Below are positions 44,033 through 53,959 of a stretch of DNA of 64,000 nt, piece after piece (position 1 is the stretch's first letter; each line of letters starts with the position of its first letter). The stretch is from NCBI RefSeq assembly GCF_964019515.1, contig NZ_OZ026452.1, positions 1,833,959 to 1,897,958 of the forward strand. The letters run 5' to 3'. The notes below the pieces were generated by a model. The model searched no databases, had not been told where the DNA came from, and saw only the letters and a program-made list of their open reading frames with translations. Origin of the DNA: Serratia symbiotica (Periphyllus acericola). GTDB taxonomy: Bacteria; Pseudomonadota; Gammaproteobacteria; Enterobacterales; Enterobacteriaceae. Made by a program: the position numbers and the translations under genes.

Positions 44033-46961
44033 ATGGGCAGAATGACCCCGGCGGAGCTGGAGCAGTTAAAGCGTGATGTGTCGTTGCTGAAGGTCGCCGA
44101 ATCACAAGGCCACTCGTTCAAAAAGCACGGCAAAGACGGCTACACCTGCCTATGCCCGTTCCATCGGGAGAAAACGTCTTCCTGCATGATCTCCCCTGCC
44201 AAAAATCTCTATCACTGCTTCGGCTGTGGGGCGGCAGGATCGGTGCTGGACTGGCTGCAACACACCGAACGGCTGATCTTCCCGCAAACCCTGGTACGGC
44301 TTCGGGAACTGGCGGTAGCGCCCTCTGTTGCTGCAGCTGAAACCGCTGCCCCTGTTCCTGCTTCGCCGCCAGCGGTGCGGCCCAAACTCGCCGATCTGGA
44401 CGATGACGGCCAGGCGCTGCTTAACCAGGTGCTCGACTTCTTATCACCAGCAGTTGCTGGCCTCCCCGGAGGCGCAGCAATGGCTGGTCAACCGTGGCCT
44501 CATACATCCCGAACTGGTGAGCCACTTCCGTCTGGGGTATGCCGGGGCGCAAGGTATCGGTGGTGAAGCCGGGGTGTTGCCATCAACCTCAAGCAAGGAA
44601 GGTAATCGGCTGCGGGAACGCTTGGTCGAAGTGGGGGTGTTTCGGGACACCACGCGGCAAGATCACTTCCGGGGCTTGCCTGGTTATGCCAGTGATCGGC
44701 TGGGCAGAATCGGCCAACGTGGCCAGCCGGGACCGGGTGGTGCAGTTGTATGGGCGCAGAACGTTAGCGGATAACCAGATCAAGAAGGGGTCGTCCCGGC
44801 ATCTGTATCTGCCATCACCGCTGGTCGTGGTGTGGAATGAATCGGTGTGAAAGCGTCCTCGGAAGTGATCCTGTGTGAGGGGCTTATCGACGCCATGACC
44901 TTCTGGTGTGCCGGGTTCAGCAACGTGATCTCCGCGTGTGGCTGCAACGGCTTCACCGCCGATCATCTGGCGGCGTTGCGGTATCATTGTGTGAAACGGG
45001 TATTGATCGCCTTCGATCGGGACGAGGCCGGGGATCTGTGGGCGGAATCTGTCGCAGGTGATCTGCTGGAGCTGTGGATCGAAGCATGGCGTGTGTACTT
45101 TCCGCAGGGGCTGGATGCGAATGCCTATGCTTTGAAAAGCGGTAACCCGGAGAAAGCGCTGGAGCAGGCGGCCTGGATGGGTCACGGTACTGGGCCGGGT
45201 GCGCTCTTTAGCCATGAAACGCCGGGGCCTGACACCCCTTCTTCCTTAGCCGCCTTGCTGGGCGTGCCGTCTTCGCCGTTGTCGGCTGAAACCGCACCAA
45301 TCCCCGGAGAAGTCACCGCAGCAGGTGAGCTGTTGATGCGCTGCGGCCCGCGTATCTGGAGGGTACGCAGCTGGCAGAAAAACACCGTGCCGGAGGTGAT
45401 AAAGGTCGCAGGTGCGGTATGCCACCACCGGCGCGTTCCATGTTGACCAGTTGGAGATGTACCACGTTAAACAGCGGCAGAGCTATATCAGTACGGCGGT
45501 GGTCGAGCTGGGCTGTAAGGCTTCGGTTATCAAGCGGGAGGTTGGACGGTTGCTGCTTTTGCTGGAGCAGAAGCAGAACGAGGCACGGCAGGGAGTTGAG
45601 CAGTATGCGCCCTCCGTTATGGCACTGAGTGCGAAGTATGAAAGCGCCGCGCTTGAGCTGCTGAAATCCCCTGAGCTGGCAGAGCGCATCGTCAGTGACC
45701 TGGCATCCTGTGGCGTGGTTGGCGAGTCGGCCAATCTTCTGACCGGCTATATGGCGGCAACATAGCGCAAGCTAGACAGGCCGCTGGCAGTGCTTATCCA
45801 GTTTTCCTCAGCGGCGGGCAAGTCGTCGCTGATAGATGCGGTGCTGCCGCTAATACCGGAGGAAGAGCGGGTGCAGTACAGCGCCATGACCGGGCAGAGC
45901 CTCTACTACCTGGGCGAAACCTCGCTGCGACACAAGATACTGGCGATAGCGTAATAAGAAGGCGTTCGGTAAGCGGCCTATGCGATGAAGTTGTTGCAGT
46001 CGGACGGCGAGCTGAAAATCGCCAGCACCGGCAAAGACGAATCGAGCGGCGACCTGGTGACGCGAGAGTACAGCGTACAGGGACTGGTGATGCTGATGCT
46101 TACCACCACCGCCATCGATGTTGATGAATAACTGTTAAACCGCTGCCTGGTACTGACGGTAAACGAATCGCGGGAGCAGGCACAGGCCATCCATGCGCTG
46201 CAACGGCATCACCAGACGCTGGAAGGGTTGCTGGCGATGAGTGAAAAAGGCTATCTGTGACCCAGTTACACCAGAATGCGCAGCGGCTGTTGCGGCCACT
46301 AAAAGTGGTCAATCCGTTCGCACATCAGCTTACCTTCCTGAGCGACAAAACGCGTACCCGGCGCGACCACATAAAGTACCTGACGTTGATACAGTCGATA
46401 GAGCTGCTGCACCAGTACCAACGTGAGGTAAAGCGGGTACAGCATCGGGGGGAATAGCTGGAGTATATCGAGGTGGCGCAGTCAGATATCTCGCTGGCCA
46501 ACCGGTTGGCACATGAAGTGCTGGGGCGCACCCTGGATAAAATTTCGCCACAGACGCGCAAGCTGTTGGTGTTGATACAGGAGATGGTGAAGGGTATGGC
46601 GGAGCGGCAGCACTGCCAACCTGCGGAGGTGCACTTTACCCGGCGTGATATCCGCGACGCGCTGCACTGGAGCGACAGCCAACTAAAAAATCATTCTCTG
46701 CGGCTGGTTGAGATGGAGTACCTGCTGGTACACGGGGGTAGTCGTAGGCATCTGTTGCAGTACGAACTGTTGTATGACGGTGCGCAGGCTGACGGGCTGC
46801 ACCTGTGTGGCCTGCTTGATGTGGATGAGCACGTAGGCAGCAAGCGCAAGTCTGGGGCAGAGGAAAGCAAGTCTACCCCAAGTCTACCTCAAGTCTGGGG
46901 AAGAGAAAGCAGCATCAGACCAGAGCCAGCCATGTCTGAACGGTTCGCAAGTCTGCCATGA
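44033..46961 (+). pseudogene. CHC2/TOPRIM/ATPase primase-helicase of a mobile element, broken
   Basis: ATG 44033 follows GGAGGA. In order: a CHC2 zinc finger (YTCLCPFHREKTS, YHCFGCGAAGSVLDWLQ); a frameshift near 44430; linker with WLVNRGLIHPELVSHFRLGY; a TOPRIM domain (EVILCEGLIDAMTFW, VLIAFDRDEAGD); another shift near 45410; and a helical part with VDQLEMYHVKQRQSYIS. Then come a TAG near 45763, a Walker A (FSSAAGKSSLIDAVLP), MLTTTAIDVDE then TAA, a further shift at 46257, and a winged-helix-like tail (DIRDALHWSDSQLKNHSLRL) to 46961. About 975 codons appear to have been one protein, or one protein plus a tail gene. It resembles replication proteins of integrative elements. Not functional as it stands. 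Confidence 0.75.
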
Positions 46962-47090
46962 GGGAAATGCAGTAACAAAGGGAAAAAATAATCGGGCTTC
47001 TGCCGTCGCGGCCCCTGGTCAACATGGAGGGTAAGCTGCGCTACCGTGCTACAAACCGGGCGCGGCCCGCATGGTGGGTTGGCGTATTAG
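46962..47090 (+). other. gap before the recombinase remnant
   Basis: GC-rich, no ORF. Contains CCGGGCGCGGCCCG, a short palindrome near 47057. Nothing else supported. Confidence 0.35.
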
Positions 47091-47935
47091 ATGGTGCAAT
47101 ATCTAGCATGGCTGCATGAACACAACCAGCATAATCTGCGCGGTCATAAGCACCAACTGGGGCGGTTCCTGTCATGGAGTAAAGAACGGGAACTGGAGCA
47201 AGCGCAAAGCATCACATTAACCATACTCGAAGAGTACCAACGGCAGTTGTATCGCCAGCGGAAACCGAACAGTGACCCGTTGAGTGTCTATACGCAGTGC
47301 AATCACCTTAACACCCTGAAAGCCTTCTTGAGCTGGTTAACCCGCCGCCATCTGCTGTTGGCTGACCCGGCGTCCGGTCTGGTGCTGACAAGGCTGGAGA
47401 AGCGGTTGCCGCGTCATATCCTGAGTGTGGAAGAAGTGGAGCAGGTGTTGGCGGCTGCCGGAGATCGGCACCCTGAAAGGACTCCGTGACCGGGTGTTGC
47501 TGGAGCTGTATGGTCAACGGGAATGAGGCGCATTGAAGTCGCGGGGCTTGACCAACATACGGTGGATAGCAGCCGAAAAATGGTCACCATCCGGCAGGGC
47601 AACGTGAAGAAAGACCGAGTTATCCCCATCGGTGAACGGGCGTTAAAGTGGGTGCTGCATTACCAGCACCAGGTACGGCTGCAGTTGCTGGTCAATCCAG
47701 AGGTTACCGCACTGGACGGTGTGGCTGGGCTGACGCCGAACGGCGTCACTCTCGTTACCAAGGAATATATCGTGGTGTCGGGCCTAAGTCATTGGGGCAG
47801 TTGCCACCAGTTCCGGCATGCGATAGCAACCCAGATGCTGGAGAACGGCGCAGATATCCGCTGGATACAGGCGATGCTGGACCACCGGAGTGTTGAATCA
47901 AAGCATAAGAGCGCTTCAGGCAGTCCATTCTGCGG
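47091..47935 (+). pseudogene. tyrosine recombinase, frameshifted and lacking the catalytic tyrosine
   Basis: ATG 47091 opens an N-terminal SAM-like domain (YLAWLHEHNQHNLRGHKHQL) to a frameshift near 47460-47520. The catalytic domain follows (RRIEVAGLDQHTV, KKDRVIPIGERALKWV) with the box II HQFRHAIATQMLENGADIRW and LDHRSVESK, where the normal LGH is LDH. Sequence after that is foreign, so the nucleophilic tyrosine is absent. XerC/D-like; probably the integrase of the accessory element. Confidence 0.85.
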
Positions 47936-47975
47936 AGCAGCGGGGGGATGGGTCTCTCAAGGTTATGTAGGAAAG

Positions 47976-48005
47976 GTAATGATAAGGTATATACTCTGTC
48001 ATTAC
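47976..48005 (+). promoter_or_regulatory. palindromic operator and -10 of the toxin-antitoxin pair
   Basis: GTAATGA (47976-47982) and TCATTAC (47999-48005) are a perfect inverted repeat 16 bases apart, bracketing TATACT (47990-47995), a good -10. The antitoxin ATG follows 25 bases later. This is the layout expected for autorepression by an RHH antitoxin. Inferred. Confidence 0.55.
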
Positions 48006-48029
48006 TCAAGCAGAAGTGAGGAAAGAATA

Positions 48030-48308
48030 ATGCCGAAAGAAGCGGTGTTCACCATGAAACTGGAAAACTCCCTGCGAGAAGATTTTATCGAAGCGGCAAA
48101 AGCCAGCCACAGACCGGCATCTCAGGTAATCTGTGAACTGATGCGGGAATATATCCAGAGTCAGAATGACAGCTAGGCTTACGATGACTGGGTGGTACAA
48201 AAAATCAAGCGAGGACGACAATCCATCCGATCAGGTGAAGAAACAAGGAACGAAGACGTTGAAGCATTGTTCGCGGAACGCCGGACAAAGCTGGCAGGTA
48301 AAATGTGA
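48030..48308 (+). pseudogene. RHH-type antitoxin, one nonsense codon
   Basis: ATG 48030, preceded by GAGGAAAG. AVFTMKLENSLREDFIEAAK and RPASQVICELMREYIQSQND form a ribbon-helix-helix domain. TAG at 48174-48176 interrupts a frame that continues YDDWVVQKIKRGRQSIRSGE to TGA 48306-48308. The truncated 48-residue form still has the whole DNA-binding fold, so it may still repress, but it has lost the toxin-binding tail. Confidence 0.78.
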
Positions 48309-48571
48309 AGGTACGCTGGACTGACGAGGCATTACAGGACCATACCGCAATCTGGGATTACCTGGCATAAAGAAACCTTGTAGCAGCAGTGGAGCTAGAT
48401 AAGCGTTTCAGCGAGGCGGCAGAACATCCGCTGATATGCGTAAACGGACAGCTAGCCGGTACACGGGAACTGGTTCCTTACGAACTGGATGAGGAAAGGA
48501 ACCTTGTGTGGATAGTGACGCTGATCCACACTGCAAGTTGCTGGCCTCCGATATCGCCGAATGGTCAGTAA
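48305..48571 (+). pseudogene. ParE/RelE-family toxin, broken
   Basis: GTG 48305 overlaps the antitoxin stop. VRWTDEALQDHTAIWDYLA is followed by a TAA, then AAVELDKRFSEAAEHPL, LAGTRELVPYEL with a small deletion, and VWIVTLIHTASCWPP. The fold and order match ParE-type toxins. The stop at about codon 22 removes activity, so antitoxin loss has no cost. Confidence 0.8.
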
Positions 48572-49035
48572 AGCAGCTCAACCTCGGTGAGTTCAGCGGG
48601 GTATGTGCTTGGTCAGAGCCCGGCGTCCCTGCTGCGATCTGCCTTCATCATGTGCGGTATGCACTGGGGTAGCGTGTCCGGGGCAAAAAGTTAGCACCCA
48701 GAAAATGCACTGGAAAAACCCGGTTGTAACTCACCGAATGCACAGGGAAAAATGTTGTTCGCTGGCTGACTTCGCAACGGAAAAAGTTGTTGTGGAGAAT
48801 AACTCGCTGCGGTGATAAAGCCCGCGAAACAGTGAAAAAGGCCGCTGAATCCCTGAAAAATTAGGTGAGAGATAAGCTGGGTAACGGCACGACATCTGCT
48901 ATCGCCAACGCAATCATTAACGGCCTGGCTGATACTGGCGATACGGTATTAGGTGGTACGGGTGGTACGGATAGGCGCTGTTCTTGGCAATGGACGGCAT
49001 GGCAGGTCTGACGGCGCCCGGCATTACCGGTGCGG
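48572..49035 (+). other. unassigned decayed sequence
   Basis: Short open stretches read SPASLLRSAFIMCGMHWGS (about 48615) and RETVKKAAESLKN-stop-VRDKLGNG, then AIANAIINGLADTGDTVLGG (about 48820-48960). The second looks like a piece of a large secreted or effector protein, but I do not recognise it. No intact gene. Confidence 0.4.
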
Positions 49036-49292
49036 TGGTGCCGTACCTGAGAGCGGCGGGCATCGAAAAAGGGAGTTGCCATCGGTTCCGGCATGCGATG
49101 GCGCCGCAGATGCTGGAGAACGACGCGGACCTGCGGTGAATACAGGCGATGCTGGGTCACCAGAGTGTGAAGAGCACGCAGATCTGCACGCAGGTGAGTA
49201 TCCGGGCGTTGCAGGCGGTACTTGCGAATATACATCCGACGGAGTGTGTGAAAAGTGCACATGACAGCGGCGGTGATGATGAGTATGATTAA
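49036..49292 (+). pseudogene. tyrosine recombinase C-terminal remnant, catalytic Tyr replaced
   Basis: PYLRAAGIEKGSCHRFRHAM carries HxxR, a TGA replaces Trp in ENDADLR-IQAMLGHQSVKS, and the nucleophile position reads TQICTQVSI, Cys (TGC) instead of Tyr. The tail ALQAVLANIHPTE ends at TAA 49290-49292. It is a second recombinase, distinct from 47091, since its box II differs. Confidence 0.8.
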
Positions 49293-49322
49293 ATCTTACT
49301 TGTCGGGAGGAAGAGGTTACCA

Positions 49323-49493
49323 ATGAGAACAACACAGCATATGAGCATCACGCTCCGCGCTCGCGCAGTGGAAAACTGGCTGCGGGAACAGGTTGTTCCG
49401 GCATGTGAGGCGCTTAAAAACGGCCCTGAAAGTGGTGTAGGCAGTATGCAGCTCAGGGAAAAGCTGGCAGTTGAATACAGGAAGGGCCAGTAA
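49323..49493 (+). pseudogene. ParD-like antitoxin with internal deletion
   Basis: A 56-residue frame, MRTTQHMSITLRARAVENWL then REQVVPACEALKNGPESGV. The first 11 residues match the start of ParD-type antitoxins and the rest matches their C-terminus. About 25 residues, including the helices of the RHH fold, are missing but the frame is kept. No parE follows. Confidence 0.6.
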
Positions 49494-49494
49494 G

Positions 49495-50009
49495 GGAGAG
49501 CCTGTACTGGATTCTGTGTAACTGCCATTGTATTAAAGGTGATTGCTCAGGCAGTCACCGAACTCGATAATAAAACGACTCTTTTGGCGTACAGGGAGTC
49601 TGGCTGTCCATCTGCGTAATGCGCGTCTGATTTTTCTTTATGAACTTGGGCTCAAAGGTGTTTTACCGGTCGCGTGGCGTGCTCAGTTAAATCTCGCCAT
49701 CATCACAGAGCAAAGTTTTAGATGAGTAGCCATTGCAGGTGTTAGAGCCTGTTTTGGGTGCGTTTTTCTCGTGCCCGAGGTGAGCAGTTAACTCACCATG
49801 TAGCGCAGTTTCTACGGTTAACTTCGTCAGCATACGGGAAAACTGATTAAGATCGGCTTTAGTTTTAAGGCCTTTAGCCAGTTTAGCCGCAAGGGCTTTG
49901 AGTTTCTTTTCGTCCATAATTTGCCTGTCTCCGCTGTTGGAGTGAACATATCAAAAATAGGCAATTACACAATCTCATTTACATTCTCATCCCTGGGAGC
50001 TAACGCATA
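49495..50009 (-). mobile_element. IS256-family element, about two-thirds deleted
   Basis: Ends GAGAGCCTGTACTGGATTCT (49496) and the complementary-type GAGAATGTAAATGAGATTGT (near 50000 on the minus strand) share GATTNTGTAANTGCC. The transposase starts at ATG 49917 (LTKLTVETALHGELTAHLGH, TGSNTCNGYSSKTL), then stops at GEI. The frame goes on with LSTPRDR, FEPKFIKKNQTRITQMDSQ, then jumps to the right end. No DDE domain. Confidence 0.78.
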
Positions 50010-50064
50010 GACAACTTGCAGTATGAAGGGTGTATGCCATTTGTAGAATGATAGACAGGTAGCA

Positions 50065-50385
50065 TCAGGAAAAAGTGACGCCCTCGCCTGCCTGCATGCT
50101 GGCCGCCTCGCTGAGCAACCGATAGAAAGGTTGCCCACTGCGGTCACACAGCCAGATGCCGTCGCAATAGTTGAAGTGATAGCCGTTGGCCTTAGTAGCC
50201 AGCCATATCTGATGGAGCGGCTCTTGGCGGTTGATGATAATTTTGCTGCCGTTTTCGAAACTTAGCGTCATCACGCCACCCTGGATTTCACAATCGACAT
50301 CCGCATTGTCAGCAAAATCGTCCAATGTCTCTTCAATATTAAGCATCAATTGGTCAGCCAACTGATGAAACTCACTGTTGTTCAT
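50065..50385 (-). CDS. cyaY: frataxin-like iron donor CyaY
   Basis: Iron-binding regulator of Fe-S cluster assembly (interacts with IscS), 106 residues as in E. coli. The acidic ridge [20 protein letters not shown] and [20 protein letters not shown], then [19 protein letters not shown] are intact. Divergent from lptM, as in E. coli. Confidence 0.97.
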   Translation of the reverse strand: MNNSEFHQLADQLMLNIEETLDDFADNADVDCEIQGGVMTLSFENGSKIIINRQEPLHQIWLATKANGYHFNYCDGIWLCDRSGQPFYRLLSEAASMQAGEGVTFS

Positions 50386-50462
50386 ATTTAATTCCTATTG
50401 CTTTTCATGATCCACCTGCGATTATAGAGGTCTTGGATGCATGAATTAAGGCATTAATGCAA

Positions 50463-50669
50463 ATGAAAAAACAACTATGCTATGCGCTGCTGGCAGTTCT
50501 GCTTGCCGGTCCCTCCGGCTGCGGCCTGAAAGGCCCGCTATACTTCCCTCCTGCCGATCCCATTAGCAAAAAACCAGCCACGTCATCACTACCAACGGGT
50601 GAGCAGGTGCCAAAAAATCAGCAGGAACTACCTGGTTCTAAGCAAAAAACGTCGATGAGCGACCAATAA
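50463..50669 (+). CDS. lptM: LPS translocon maturation lipoprotein LptM (YifL)
   Basis: Small lipoprotein that assists LptD oxidative maturation. ATG 50463 gives 68 residues. The signal peptide ends in GCGLKGPLYFPPADP, the diagnostic motif of the family, with the lipidated Cys in SGC. The C-terminal part is low-complexity and polar. It lies 59 bases upstream of dapF, as in E. coli. Confidence 0.93.
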   Translation: MKKQLCYALLAVLLAGPSGCGLKGPLYFPPADPISKKPATSSLPTGEQVPKNQQELPGSKQKTSMSDQ

Positions 50670-50728
50670 TACCTTGTTTGCGGTTGCTCTGCGCCACCGC
50701 AACACCATGACGGATAGCGGAGTATGAT

Positions 50729-51553
50729 ATGCAGTTCGCCAAAATGCACGGTCTGGGCAACGACTTTATGGTGGTCGATGCCATTACTCAGAATGTCTAT
50801 TTTTCACCTGAGCTGATCCGCAGGCTGTCCGATCGGCACCTGGGCATCGGCTTTGACCAATTGCTGTTGGTAGAGCCTCCTTACGACCCTGAGTTGGATT
50901 TTCACTACCGCATCTTTAATGCTGACGGCAGTGAAGTTTTCCAGTGTGGCAACGGCGCACGCTGTTTCGCGCGCTTTTTGCAACTGAAGGGGCTGACTAA
51001 TAAGTGCGAACTTCTTGTCAGCACCCAGAGCGGGCGCATGGTGCTTAATGTGACTGGCAACGATCAGGTGTGTGTCAATATGGGGGAACCCAATTTCGAG
51101 CCGCAGGCGTTGCCATTCCGTGCCACTAAGGAAGAGAAGACCTACATCATGCGTGCTGCGGAACATACCGTGCTGTGCGGAATAGTGTCGATGGGCAACC
51201 CACATTGTGTTTTACAGGTAGAGGATGTCAACACTGCCAAGGTGGCACTGCTTGGGCCGGTGCTGGAAGGGCATGAGCGCTTTCCTGAACGAGCTAACAT
51301 TGGCTTTATGCAAATCGTCAGCCACGAACACATCAAGCTACGCGTCTACGAGCGTGGCAGCGGTGAAACACAGGCTTGCGGTAGCGGTGCTTGTGCAGCG
51401 GTAGCGGTGGGTATCCAACAAGAATTACTATCCGAGAAAGTGCGTGTGGAACTGCCAGGTGGTAGCCTGCATATTCGCTGGAAAGGGCCGGGTAGCCCGC
51501 TGTTTATGACAGGCCCGGCAACCCATGTCTATGACGGATTTATTCACCTATGA
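50729..51553 (+). CDS. dapF: diaminopimelate epimerase
   Basis: Converts LL-DAP to meso-DAP for peptidoglycan and lysine; 274 residues, E. coli length. [20 protein letters not shown], the first catalytic Cys in [14 protein letters not shown] and the second in [16 protein letters not shown] are present. Its stop overlaps yigA (51550), so translation is coupled. Confidence 0.98.
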   Translation: MQFAKMHGLGNDFMVVDAITQNVYFSPELIRRLSDRHLGIGFDQLLLVEPPYDPELDFHYRIFNADGSEVFQCGNGARCFARFLQLKGLTNKCELLVSTQSGRMVLNVTGNDQVCVNMGEPNFEPQALPFRATKEEKTYIMRAAEHTVLCGIVSMGNPHCVLQVEDVNTAKVALLGPVLEGHERFPERANIGFMQIVSHEHIKLRVYERGSGETQACGSGACAAVAVGIQQELLSEKVRVELPGGSLHIRWKGPGSPLFMTGPATHVYDGFIHL

Positions 51554-52254
51554 AAAAAGTAGAAGAGCAGAGCATCACCAGTATTGCGCTGGATGACGAC
51601 ACCGTAATGCAGTATCTTCTGCAAAATCCGGATTTCCTTATTCGCAATGCGCGTAGGGTTGAACAAATACGTGTTCCCCATCCGGTGCGTGGCACTGTAT
51701 CACTGGTGAAGTGGCACCTGGCTCGCCAACGTAATCACGTCAACCAACTTGAAGAGGAAATTACCCTTTTGATGGAGCAAGCCAACGCCAACAAAACCCT
51801 GTTCACCAGCCTGCTACATCTGCAAGCTAGCCTGATCACTGCTGACAGCTTGCAGGACATGCTTAATCGTTTGCAATGCTCGGCGCGCGGTTTCGGCCTT
51901 GCCAGTGCCAATATCTGGCTGTTTTCCGATCGCTGGAACATCGGCGCACAGTCCGATTTTACTCATCTGGCGCTGACGCGTTCAGCGTTTGAACCGCTGC
52001 GCATTCAGCGTCTGGGCAATGAGCTGCATTTCCTTGGTTGTTTGAATGGCCCCGAATTGCTGCTGCTATTACCGCAAGCCAAACAGGTCGGTTCGGTGGC
52101 ATTGTCAATGCTGGGCGACGCAGGGGAATTGGGCATGGTGATCTTCAGCAGCCGTGACACGCAATACTATCAACGAGGTATGGGTACGGTGATACTCAAT
52201 CAGTTGGCACGAATGCTGCCAACACTGCTGGAACGTTGGATCGAACGCGCATGA
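51550..52254 (+). CDS. yigA: DUF484 family protein YigA
   Basis: Conserved protein of unknown function between dapF and xerC, 234 residues (E. coli 235). [40 protein letters not shown] and a predicted coiled coil at 50-80, then a GAF-like domain. Intact; overlaps the xerC start by 4 bases (52251). Confidence 0.94.
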   Translation: MKKVEEQSITSIALDDDTVMQYLLQNPDFLIRNARRVEQIRVPHPVRGTVSLVKWHLARQRNHVNQLEEEITLLMEQANANKTLFTSLLHLQASLITADSLQDMLNRLQCSARGFGLASANIWLFSDRWNIGAQSDFTHLALTRSAFEPLRIQRLGNELHFLGCLNGPELLLLLPQAKQVGSVALSMLGDAGELGMVIFSSRDTQYYQRGMGTVILNQLARMLPTLLERWIERA

Positions 52255-53164
52255 CCCCACTCGCGGCCAGCTTGCAACTGCCAGTAGATGCATTTCTGCG
52301 CTATATAAAGGTGGAACGCCAACTCAGCCCGCTGAAGCAGCTCAACTATGCGCATCAACTTCAGGCGTTGATGCTGCTGGCACAAAGCATCGGCGTAAGC
52401 GAATGGGCGTCACTGGACGCCGCCGCGGTGCGCATGCTGGCAGTGCGTAGCAAACGCTCTGGCCTACAATCTGCCAGCCTGGCGTTGCGTCTGTCATCGT
52501 TGCGCAGCTTTCTCGACTGGCTGGTCAGCCAGAGCGTGCTAAATGCCAACCCCGCCAAAGGCATCCGCCCGCCCCGCAGCGGCCGCTGCCTGCCGAAAAA
52601 TATCGACGTCGATGAAATGAACCAATTGCTAGACATCGATCTCAATGATTCGCTGGCGGTGCGCGATCGCGCTATGCTGGAGACAATGTACGGTGCCGGT
52701 TTGCGCTTATCCGAGCTGGTGGGGATCTGGACTGCCGCCCCATCGATTTGGCTGCTGGGGAGATCTGGGTGATGGGCAAAGGCAGTAAGGAGCGCAAGCT
52801 GCCGCTAGGGCACACCGCCGTCACCTGGCTGCAATACTGGCTGGCGTTCCTCGAGCTATTCGAGCCAGAGGACGGTGCGATATTCCTGTCCAACCAAGGG
52901 CGGCGCATCTCGGCACGCAATGTGCAGAAACGCTTCGCCGAATGGGGCGTAAAGCAGGGCGTCACTAGCCATATTCATCCGCACAAGCTGCGCCACTCGT
53001 TTGCCACACATATGCTGGAATCCATTGGCGATCTGCGCGCTGTGCAGGAACTGCTCGGCCATGCCAACCTGACCACTACCCAAATTTATACCCACCTCGA
53101 CTTTCAACATCTGGCAAAGGTGTACGATGCCGCGAATCCACGTGCCAAACGGGGGAAATCCTGA
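52251..53164 (+). pseudogene. xerC: site-specific recombinase XerC, single frameshift
   Basis: XerC with XerD resolves chromosome dimers at dif. ATG 52251 reads [40 protein letters not shown] and the box I arginine in [13 protein letters not shown], then shifts frame near 52727 where LVG-LD-CR should follow (two extra bases fit). The other frame gives [50 protein letters not shown] to 53164. All catalytic residues except the first Arg are in the second frame. Everything else is full length, so a sequencing error should be excluded. Operon dapF-yigA-xerC-yigB. Confidence 0.85.
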
Positions 53165-53880
53165 TGCATTTTTACCGTCCGCTGCGCCCGCTGGCCGCAC
53201 TGACTTTCGATCTGGACGATACGCTGTACGACAACCGCCCAGCCATCAGGCAAACCGAGCAGCAGTCAATGGCCTTTTTGCAAAGTTACCATCCTCGCCT
53301 GAGCAGCTTCCAGTCGACAGACCTTTACCGCCTGCGTCAGGAACTGTGTGAGCAAGAGCCAGAGATTTACCACGATGTAACTCAGTGGCGCTGGCGCGCT
53401 ATCCATCTGGCACTGAGCCGTGAGGGGCTCAGCGACGCTGAAGCCACCATCGGTGCCGATGCGGCAATGCAAAACTTTGCGCTTTGGCGCAGCCGCATTG
53501 AGGTGCAAGCGACGACTCATGCCACCCTGAAGGCGTTGGGAGAACGCTACCCGCTGGTGGCGATCACCAACGGCAATGCCGATCCGGCGTTGTGCGGGCT
53601 GGGCGGCTACTTCCAATTCGTGCTGCGTGCCGGGCCGGACGGCCGCGCCAAACCTTATAAGGACATGTACCAGTTGGCCAGCGAGCGTCTGGGCGTCGCG
53701 GCTAGACAGATCCTCCATGTGGGCGACGATCTGACCACCGACATCGCTGGCGCGTTGCGTGCGGGCTTTCAAGCCTGCTGGATCAACGAGCATCAACGCT
53801 GTCTAATGCAGTCTGCCGATAGCCGCTTGCTGCCACACATTGAAATTTCGCGGTTGGCATCGCTGGCAGCATTGCTATAA
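53164..53880 (+). CDS. yigB: HAD-family phosphatase YigB
   Basis: HAD phosphatase, in E. coli active on FMN in riboflavin metabolism; 238 residues, E. coli length. Motif I is [10 protein letters not shown], motif II ITNGN, motif [13 protein letters not shown] and motif [22 protein letters not shown]. The ATG is one base inside the xerC stop (TGATG). Intact. Confidence 0.95.
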   Translation: MHFYRPLRPLAALTFDLDDTLYDNRPAIRQTEQQSMAFLQSYHPRLSSFQSTDLYRLRQELCEQEPEIYHDVTQWRWRAIHLALSREGLSDAEATIGADAAMQNFALWRSRIEVQATTHATLKALGERYPLVAITNGNADPALCGLGGYFQFVLRAGPDGRAKPYKDMYQLASERLGVAARQILHVGDDLTTDIAGALRAGFQACWINEHQRCLMQSADSRLLPHIEISRLASLAALL

Positions 53881-53894
53881 TCTCTACCGGAAAT

Positions 53895-53910
53895 CTGTAT
53901 AAATTCCCAG
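53895..53910 (+). promoter_or_regulatory. LexA box of uvrD
   Basis: CTGTATAAATTCCCAG fits CTG-N10-CAG and resembles the E. coli uvrD box. It lies 50 bases before the uvrD start. It implies SOS control is at least still encoded. Confidence 0.8.
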
Positions 53911-53959
53911 TGGAAAATCTGTCTCCCAGGGTTTTCCCTTACCAATATTAATGGTGCCT

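Noticed and set aside
53951-53959. Upstream start for uvrD adding three residues
   Set aside because: The ATG at 53960 gives exactly the family N-terminus (MDVSDLFDSLN) and length.
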